From: Amyloporia xantha
Taxonomy: Eukaryota; Basidiomycota; Agaricomycetes; Polyporales; Adustoporiaceae
Length of the DNA stretch: 64,000 bases
Assembly: GCA_036971615.1 (NCBI GenBank)
Contig: JAYKKR010000004.1
Location: 248,001 to 312,000, forward strand
Reading direction: 5' to 3'
How positions within the stretch are numbered: the stretch's first letter is position 1; every line of letters begins with the position of its first letter. Below are positions 56,877-64,000 of the stretch, one piece after another. The translations under genes and the position numbers were made by a program. The notes under the pieces are model-generated. The model was not told the DNA's origin. It ran no database searches and saw only the letters and a list, made by a program, of their open reading frames with translations.

Positions 56877-58132
56877 TTACGCTATGAATGTCATCTGCCC
56901 AAAAAGGTGGAGGGTTCAACTAGAAACGCACTGATTTATTCATATCGCAAGGCAAAGGGAACACTGTATGTGCCAAAGACCGTGCATTCTGCACTCAAAT
57001 GGTCCAAGACAGATGTGTTTGAACTGGAAGAGCCAACTGAGGATGCAGCATGGCAGGATCTGGGAAGAGCAGACAAAAAGCACAAAGACAACAGCAAAAA
57101 GGCCCAGGAATTCAAGGTCAAGCAGCTGCTTCAGTTGGCCAAGTATGTGCCTGCAAAGGGAACCAAGGTATTGGAGACAGTCAGCAATGACAAGGTGCAA
57201 AGGAACAGAGGGACCAAGCGCAAAGAGAGATTGACATGGCTGAGCAGAGTGAGCGCCAGATAAAAAAGTCCAAGGCATCTGACATACTGGAGAAGAGTGG
57301 TCCTCCTGGATTCAAGTGGGATGGTGGGAGCTATAGCTGTGCATATGACTCTCTTTTCTTCATTCTATACACTGTGTATAGACAAAGTCATGACCATTGG
57401 ATAGCAAATATCTCCAGTCAAAATGCCATGCTCACCAGATTCACTCAGACATTCCAGAAGGTGGATACACACATGTTGTCCATGGAAGAGGCCAGAGATG
57501 AACTCCGAGCTGAGCTTCACAAACTTGACTCAGAGGCATTTCCAGTTGAAGGAAAGGAGGGCACTGATATATACAAGCTGTGTGCAACCATGCTTGCCAT
57601 TCCAGAGGATTATGTGACCAAGACTCTGATCTGCAATCACTGCCACACTGAGCTTGAGGGTGACACAGACAATCCTGTGCTCTGGGACTGTACAAAGCCA
57701 TTATGGAAGGAGTGTGCATTTAAGCTAGGATCTTCCAAGAACCGCAAAATATCAGAGTGGCTACATGCCCTGTGTATGCGCAAGACTCAACACAAGTGCC
57801 CCAGATGTCCAAAGAAGCTCAAGATGCAGTACACCATCTCTGAAGCACCCAACTTTATGGTGTTTGTCACAAATGGTCTCCAGATAGACTTTGATTCCAT
57901 ATTCCACATAGGACAGGGTGAAAGTCAATACAGGCTGTGTGGCATCATATACTTTGGACAATTCCACTTTACTGCACGTGCAGTTATGCCAGATGGGCAG
58001 ATATGGTTCAATGATGGCATAAGTACAGGTACCAAGTCAACCTTGGAGTCAAACATGAAGATTGTGGATTCTGGTACTCTCCAAAAGATTCAAGGGCGAC
58101 ACAGCTCTGTGGCTATTTACATTAAGATCTGA
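56877..58132 (+). pseudogene. Peptidase-like domain, copy B
   Basis: Same single TGA (56874-56876) precedes it. A missing A at about 57225 shifts the frame in the KRKRE linker, but the Cys-box to His-box region (57236-58132) is open and starts at an ATG (MAEQSERQIKK). It is otherwise nearly identical to copy A. Confidence 0.65.
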
Positions 58133-58367
58133 TTTGGAATACTGTGTGATGAGAGTATATAATATACCTTTTGATTAGTAATGTGCTGTATATATCAATA
58201 AAAGAGGAGGGAAGGACTGATGAAAGGCAGGACCCAGGACTTCAAAGAAGACACCTGTAGCAAGTCTTCGCCTTGGCCTCTTGGTTGCAATCGTGGGAGA
58301 TGTGGCCCTCAAGGCAACCTGATTGAAATAATGTAAGTCCCAGCATCTTACAATTTTCACTCACTTA

Positions 58368-58972
58368 CAGTTATAGCTACATGAGATGTTGGGATGTAAA
58401 CATGGGATGGTAGGTGTAGGCGAAGCACTTACCATGTAGGTGTGCCCGTCTTAGGGCAGCTGGCCGCCTGGTGTCCACGATTATAGCTACATGAGATATT
58501 GGGATGTAAACATGGGGTGGTAGGTGTAGGGGAATGTAAACATGGGGTGGTAGGTGTAGGGGGGATGTAAACATGGGATGGTAGGTGTAGGCGAAGCACT
58601 TACCATGTAGGTGTGCCCGTCTTAGGGCAGCTGGCCGCCTGGTGGCCACGATTATAGCTACATGAGATATTGGGATGTAAACATGGGGTGGTAGGTGTAG
58701 GGGAATGTAAACATGGGGTGGTAGGTGTAGGGGGGATGTAAACATGGGGTGGTAGGTGTAGGCGAAGCACTTACCATGTAGGTGTGCCCGTCTTAGGGCA
58801 GCTGGCCGCCTGGTGGCCACGATTATAGCTACATGAGATATTGGGATGTAAACATGGGGTGGTAGGTGTAGGGGAATGTAAACATGGGGTGGTAGGTGTA
58901 GGCGAAGCACTTACCATGTAGGTGTGCCAGTCTTAGGGCAGCTGGCCGCCTGGTGGCCAACTAAACATTGAA
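58368..58972 (+). repeat. Nested tandem repeats forming the 3' end of copy B
   Basis: Three to four outer units of the 3' satellite described for copy A, with slightly different inner-repeat numbers, ending in the same hairpin plus ACTAAACATTGAA. Confidence 0.8.
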
Positions 58973-58973
58973 T

Positions 58974-59262
58974 TACGATTCCTGAGGTACGAAGGAAGCG
59001 TTTCTCTGGTGAGCAAAAGTCGCGACACCAACTTTTGCGCTATAAGCGTGGGAACCCAATTCAATACAAAATTTGTATTGTAAGCGCCCAAGATCCTGGG
59101 GTTAGGGTCAGGCTTTGGTTACCGCTGTTGTAAGGTCCCTTGTAGTCTCAATACAAAAGTTTGTTACCCATTACAAAGTTCAATACAAACCTGCCAGCAC
59201 GACGCGACTTGTACAAACAACCCCCAACATTGATGAGATAAGATCCAGCCCATATCTTATCT
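58974..59262 (+). mobile_element. Third 5' end of the Helitron-like element (C), truncated
   Basis: Starts TACGATTCCTGAGG directly after copy B's end and one T, and matches A and B for about 285 bp up to CATATCTTATC; after that it diverges. A short echo (TCTAATCACGTG at about 59305) may still be related. No genes of the element follow, so it is a 5' fragment or a short non-autonomous derivative whose 3' end I could not find. Confidence 0.75.
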
Positions 59263-59399
59263 ATGTCCTTGTATGGTATGTCACATGATTAGATCATGTG
59301 TCTAATCACGTGTGCTTATCCTTGGACATGTGACAGATCAGCGGCCTACTGGCCTTGGAAGTGGGTATACTGTTGGATTGACCACATTCAAATATTGCC

Positions 59400-60800
59400 A
59401 TATAAGGAAATGCTTACATCAGGGGGTAGCCATGGCTGTCGAAAGGCTGTCTCCTATTTTTTGAGATTTGTTACTATTTATCTATAGCATATAGACCCCA
59501 TATACACTTGCCCAAATGCGGAAATATGGCTGTATGTGAGATGTGGAAAATGTCAGATAGGGATTCCAAATGAAGGAGAAAGACATTCCCTTATTTTAGG
59601 TGATTTTCACGCATTGTTTGAGCCCAGAATGCGCCCAGAATGAGCCTCCAAAGAGCAGAAAAAGTGGTCACATGACCCCAAAGTGCGAAAATTCTAAGTG
59701 CGCATAGGGCGATCCGTTCCAGTGGATCGCCCTATGCGCCGTAGACGCCCACAGGAATTGCCGGAAATGGAAAAAAGCGCACTTTACTGTGGCTTCAATT
59801 CTTAATTAAATTGGCTGAAAATTGGTACACACCTTGGACTATTGTGTATCCATCTCCCATTCAATTTACTAAAGATTGGAGGCCATAACAAATCTGCTAT
59901 TCAACAATCATTGCCTTTTCGAGCTTTAGGCGCCCTTTAAGCGCCCAAGAGCGCGCTCCAATACAGGCCTTTTATCGATTCTTTATAAATTTCATGGTAA
60001 GCCTGCTATATAGATACCATTAGAGCCTGTTTGTAATGACCTTAGAGGTACACAGAAGAGGGCTGCACTCACTTTTGCTGTGTAAAGCTCACCTGCACTT
60101 GAGATGGTTGTCGTCAGAGGGAAAGAGCAGATCTGTCAGATAGTGAGTCATGAGAAAATGCTTACATCAGCAGGTAGCCACAGTGACATCCATATTTGTC
60201 TTGATTTTCCTGGATTTATTGCTATTTTTGCTTGGCCAGTAGAGCCAATACAAACATGCCCAAATGCGGAAATATGGCTGTATGTGAGATTTGAAAAATG
60301 CGAGTTAGGGATTCCAAATGAAGGAGAAAGACATTCCCTTATTTTAGGTGACTTTTGCACCTTTTTTGAGCCCAGAATGAGCCCAGCATGAGCCTCCCAA
60401 GAGCAGAAAAAGCGGTCACATGACCCCAAAGTGCGAAAATTCTAAGTCCGCATAAGGCGATCCGTTCCAGTGGATCGCCCTACGCGCCGTAGACGCGCAC
60501 GGGAATTGCCGGAAATGGAAAAAAGCGCACTTTCCTGTGGCCTCAATTCTTAATTGAATTGGCTGAAAATTGGTACAGACCTTGGACTATGGTGTATCCA
60601 TCTCCCATTCAAAGATCTAAGGATTTGAGGCCATAATGAATATGCTATTCAATGATCATTGCCTTTCCGAGTGTCAGCCACTTTTTAGGCGCCCAAAAAT
60701 GCGCTCCAAGCGCAAGCCTGTAAACACGGCTTTATCTGTTCTATATAGACTTCATTGTAAGCCTGCTAAATAGATATCATTAGGGCATGTTTGTAAGGAC
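59400..60800 (+). repeat. Two direct copies of a block of about 600-750 bp with a strong hairpin
   Basis: 59410-60010 and 60150-60790 are diverged direct copies (shared AATGCTTACATCA, GGAAATATGGCTGTATG, GAAAGACATTCCC, GCCGGAAATGGAAAAAAGCG). In the first, GCGCATAGGGCGATCC pairs with GGATCGCCCTATGCGC across an 8-nt loop (59699-59738), a perfect 16-bp stem. The second (about 60450-60486) has two mismatches. No gene seen. Confidence 0.7.
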
Positions 60801-60889
60801 CTTAGAGAGCTTTGCGCTGTATTCACAGCAGGTTAGTATGCCCCCTAGAATAACTTGAATGGTGATCAGTGCGACATTGTATGCTGATT

Positions 60890-61775
60890 GAACTAGGTTT
60901 GTATGATAATTGTAGTGAGTTTGTATGATCATTAGAGTAGATTTGTATGGTGATTAGAGCAAGTTTGTAGTGTCAGTACAATACATTTCTATGGTCATTG
61001 GAGTGACTTTGTATGATAATTCGACTTAGTTTGTAGGGTCATTAGAGCAACTTTGTATATGGATTAGAGTGAGTTTGTACAGTGATTAGAGCAAGTTTGT
61101 ATGGAGATTAGAATGACTTTCTATGATAATTAGAGTCAGTTTGTATGATGATTAGAATGGATTTGTATGGTTATTAGAGTAAGTTTGTATGGTCATTACA
61201 ATCACTTTGTATGGTCATTACAATCACTTTGTAAGGTCATTAGAGTAAGTTTGTATGGTCATTACAATCACTTTGTAAGGTCATTAGAGTAAGTTTGTAT
61301 GGTCATTACAATGACTTTGTAAGGTCATTAGAGTGAGTTTGTATGGTTATTACAGTAAGTTTGTATGGTCATTACAATCACTTTGTATGGGGATTAGAGT
61401 AAGTTTGTATGGGGATTAGAGTAAGTTTGTATGTTGATTAGAGTAAGTTTGTATGGTCATTAGAATAAGTTTGTATGATGATTACATTGAGTTTATATGA
61501 TCATTAGAATGACTTGTATAGTCAATACAATATGATTCTATGGTGATTAGGGTGAACTAGAGTAACTTTATATGATCATTAGAGTAAGATTCAATGGTGA
61601 TTAGTGTAGGTTTGTATGATACTTATGGTGACTTTGTAGGGTCAATACAATACATTTGAATGATAATTAGGATAAGTTTGTATGGTTAGTAGGATGAGTT
61701 TGTGTGGTGATTCCAGTGAGTTTGTAGTGCCATTAGAGCAAACATGTATGGTCATTACACTGACTTTGAATGCAA
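60890..61775 (+). repeat. Minisatellite of 20-22 bp units
   Basis: About 40 degenerate units of the form TTAGAGTAAGTTTGTATGGTC with variants (ATTACAATCACTTTGTAAGG). It joins on its right to the TIR-element copy, whose left end contains related units (TTAGAGCAAATTTGTAATG). No coding content. Confidence 0.8.
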
Positions 61776-61779
61776 AGGT

Positions 61780-62693
61780 GTCTGATATGACTTTCAAATG
61801 GTAATTAGAGCAAATTTGTAATGTCATTACAAAGTGGGTGAAATACATAATGGCCCCATTTGAAAGGCAAGGTTGACTTGATAAGTAAATGTTGTAATGA
61901 CATTAGAAAGGTTTGTATGTGGTTAGTGTGGAAAATCACTTTTATATTCCATCAGATAGAACCTACTTACTTCATTAGGAAAAGTTGTAATGTTTGTATT
62001 GGAATTCTCAATACTTACTGAGATATGGCTGTTGTAAGATTTGATTCATAAATAGCATTGTTATAGCCTGAGCAGGTTTGCATTGCAGTTAGAGTGAATA
62101 TGTATGATCTCAAAAGCAGGTTTGTATGGTCAAGAGCAAGCTGATGTAATCATGAGGATGACTTCATACTCTCATTAGAGTGAGTTTGTAATGTTATTGC
62201 AAAATGTGAAAAATACATAGTAGGCTCATTTGATAGAGAATGTTCACTTTGTAAGTAAATGTTGTAATGACACTACAAGAGTTTCTAATGGGTTAGGGTC
62301 AAAATCACTTTTACACTCCATCAGACAGAACTCACTTACTTCATTAGGAAATGTTGTAATGTTTGTATTGAGATTGTCAATATTCACTGACATACACCTG
62401 TATCAAGATCCAGTTTCAATTTTTGTAATATCTTTGCAGTCTGTTTCTATGACTGTTGCCATGTGCTTGCAAAGTTAATATAGTAGATTGCTACACTTAT
62501 TGGGATTAGTTTTCACAGCCATCAGATTGTCTCTATAAGTTTGTAGAGTCAATATCTGAAGAATAATCAGAGGCAAGTCATCCAATTGTAATGAAAATCT
62601 TACATTACTAAACCTTGTCAGGCTATAATAGAAGACAGCACTTCAAAATCCTCAGGAATCGTCCTGCCATTTATTGGCCCGCTCCCACCAAGT
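61780..62693. mobile_element. Second copy of the TIR element, left end replaced by minisatellite
   Basis: Closely matches 40196-41107, including the right terminal repeat GGCCCGCTCCCACCAAGT at 62676-62693. The left terminal repeat is absent; sequence to the left is the minisatellite. It overlaps the 3' end of a minus-strand reading frame. Confidence 0.75.
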
Positions 62694-63115
62694 TGTTGGA
62701 GCTCTCGATTACCCAGACTAGCAGCAAGCTGATGTTCTTCATTGTCCAACCTTGCAGCAACTTGTGTCTTCTGCTTCTTCTTGGCCTGTGACCCGTTTTC
62801 ATTGTCATTGTCAGTATCTTCCGCTTCTAGAAGTGCAGCATTGCGCTTGTGGATGTCTATGAGGACGTCAGCCAATGATTCTCCCATGGCAACAACAGGC
62901 TTGAAGCTTCTTCAAGAGGGCCTTCTCCTTTGCCGTAAAGTTGGCTGTCAGATCTGAAGTTACTTCTGAAGCTGTCACTTCTTGGACAGTTTTGCTACTG
63001 CTGCTGCTGCTTTGACTCTGAGAAGCTCGTGATTTAGAAGAAGCAGAAGCAGAAGGATTGGGACTAGGAGTAGAGGGAGGATCCTTATCCTGTGTACCAT
63101 TTTTACGAGAGGATC
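62618..63115 (-). CDS. Uncharacterised Ser-rich / charged protein, C-terminus supplied by the TIR element
   Basis: A Ser/Pro-rich stretch (KNGTQDKDPPSTPSPNPSAS ... FTAKEKALLKKLQACC) runs from about 63115 to 62885 in one frame. In the next frame MGESLADVLIDIHKRNAALL ... NGSQAKKKQKTQVAARLDNE runs to 62618. They meet at TGTTGCCATGGG, where one base separates the frames, so a frameshift or an undetected intron is likely. The last 23 residues (from LGGSGPINGRTIPED) are encoded by the transposon's end. No family recognised. Confidence 0.4.
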
Positions 63116-63205
63116 AACGTGTGGCAGTCATTGTGACAGACAGGGTGAGAAGTGTCACCAACAAGCGCCATGACATTCCATTTGTTTGTGCGCACAAACA
63201 AATCA

Positions 63206-64000
63206 CTACAAATTCGACAAACGCCAACTCAAATGTAAAGACAACCTCATATCCTTATGCTCCATCCAACCACCCATGTTCTCACTGTACTTGACTCCAG
63301 CACCATCTGAGTGAAGAACCATGGATGCCCTAGAGCCTTTGAAATGCAGATTGAAGTGAGTGAGACGCTTTGAGAGAAATACCACCAAATCGCCATTCTG
63401 CAAAGGCAGAACAAGACCAGCTTCCACAAAACAGAGCTCGCCGCCTTCAAAATCACCAATGGGAAGTACCAGGCAGGCCTCTAGATCTTTCACATCTCTG
63501 TGAGCATGAGTGGCCACATTGATGTTGAGCACAAATCCGCTGAAAGGATGGCATGGGGAAACCTTGCACCCTGGCAGATAGTCGACAAATGCTTCCAAGG
63601 ACTTGCAAATTCCTGGCAGACGTCTCTCAAGCTAACACCAATAGGTAAGTGCTCCTGATGATACAACAGTGAAAGAAACGCTTACCTTCACTCTTATCCA
63701 ATCAAAGAATTCTTGAAACGAGTTGCAAAGATTGTCGTACTCAACCTGATGTTGCAGCAGCTCTTTGGAAATGTAAGCGCTGAATTGTTGATGATTGGTG
63801 TGAGAGGCATTGGTGCGACGCAGATACAAGGGATGTATATCTTTTGGAGCGTCATCTCCCTGTGAATGCAGCAGCAATAATTAATTAAACAATATGGAGT
63901 ATATGATATGCTATCTTACCCTTGTAACATTGCGCGCATACCAGGAGAAATGGATGCAAGGGAAGTGTCTCTCTGCACCTCCATCTTGCGCCGAGCTGTC
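63206..64000 (-). CDS. 2OG-Fe(II) dioxygenase-like protein, 5' end outside the window
   Basis: Three exons seen on the minus strand: about 64000-63920, 63858-63686 (starts GDDAPKDIHPLYLRR, acceptor CACAG) and 63634-63206 (starts LERRLPGICKSLEAF). The fold signature is NINVATHAHRDVKD (HxD iron ligands), then GGELCFVEAGLVLPLQNGDL, THFNLHFKG (distal His) and GSRASMVLHSD (2OG-binding Arg). This combination marks a large uncharacterised family of mushroom 2OG-Fe(II) oxygenases as I recall it, distinct from the TET/JBP-like gene at the left edge. Substrate unknown. Completeness at the C-terminus looks normal. Confidence 0.65.

Larger units (their letters stand above)
43008..58972 (+). mobile_element. 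Helitron/Helentron-like element, decayed copy B (16 kb)
   Basis: Same ends as copy A (TACGATTCCTGAGG...ACTAAACATTGAA), between T and T. Compared with A it lacks 5,122 bp (A 28845-33966, joined at B 53024/53025), 819 bp (A 26304-27122, joined at B 51303/51304) and several repeat units. It holds an intact RPA3-like gene, a pseudogene of the large cargo gene, truncated divergent genes, and a Rep-helicase missing its N-terminal half. It is inserted in an integrase-core-like gene. Confidence 0.85.

Noticed and set aside
60890..61775. CRISPR-like spacing of short repeats
   Set aside because: Units are contiguous and degenerate with no unique spacers, and the DNA is eukaryotic.

Overview
The window looks like transposon-dense chromosomal DNA of a basidiomycete fungus, most likely an agaricomycete. 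The reasons are introns of about 45-60 nt with GT-AG ends, a KDZ transposase with a CxC2 cysteine cluster next to a TET/JBP-type dioxygenase (a pairing known from mushroom genomes), a large Rep-helicase of the Helitron/Helentron type, a CCHC gag, and fragments resembling Plavaka and basidiomycete integrase-core elements. No ordinary housekeeping locus is visible. The species cannot be named from the sequence.

Layout. 1-5441 is a KDZ-type unit: the 3' part of a TET/JBP-like gene (+), a convergent KDZ transposase (-) with at least one frameshift, and a divergent 214-residue gene of unknown function. 5450-8035 is hairpin-rich and tandem repeat DNA. 8021-14762 holds four unrecognised multi-exon genes broken up by a solo LTR with a clean 5-bp target duplication and a 248-bp insertion with a 7-bp duplication. 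14885-16528 is a gag remnant and an LTR of the same family as the solo LTR. 17515-40050 is a Helitron-like element of 22.5 kb (copy A). 40168-41107 is a short TIR element, followed by a Plavaka-like fragment and an integrase-core gene that is cut at its 3' end by a second, decayed 16-kb copy of the same Helitron-like element (copy B, 43008-58972). A third 5' end (C, from 58974) abuts copy B head to tail. The rest is repeat DNA, including a 0.9-kb minisatellite, and then the end of a 2OG-Fe(II) dioxygenase gene on the minus strand.

The most interesting unit is copy A. From left to right it carries an RPA3-like single-strand DNA-binding subunit (4 exons, 133 residues, intact in both copies), a GC-rich hairpin array, a roughly 1,100-1,200-residue protein of unknown function encoded by about 17 exons, a divergent gene pair of unknown function separated by 28 bp, the Rep-helicase, a cysteine-peptidase-like domain continuous in frame with the helicase except for one TGA codon, and a 3' end of nested tandem repeats closing in a 7-bp hairpin. 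A Rep nuclease, a helicase, an ssDNA-binding subunit and a peptidase would together be a plausible rolling-circle transposition module; that functional grouping is inference.

The window also records decay. Copy B has lost 5.1 kb and 0.8 kb internally, carries many 1-nt indels, and differs from A mainly by CpG to TpG/CpA changes. CGA to TGA stops recur in several genes, as expected if cytosine methylation acts on these elements.
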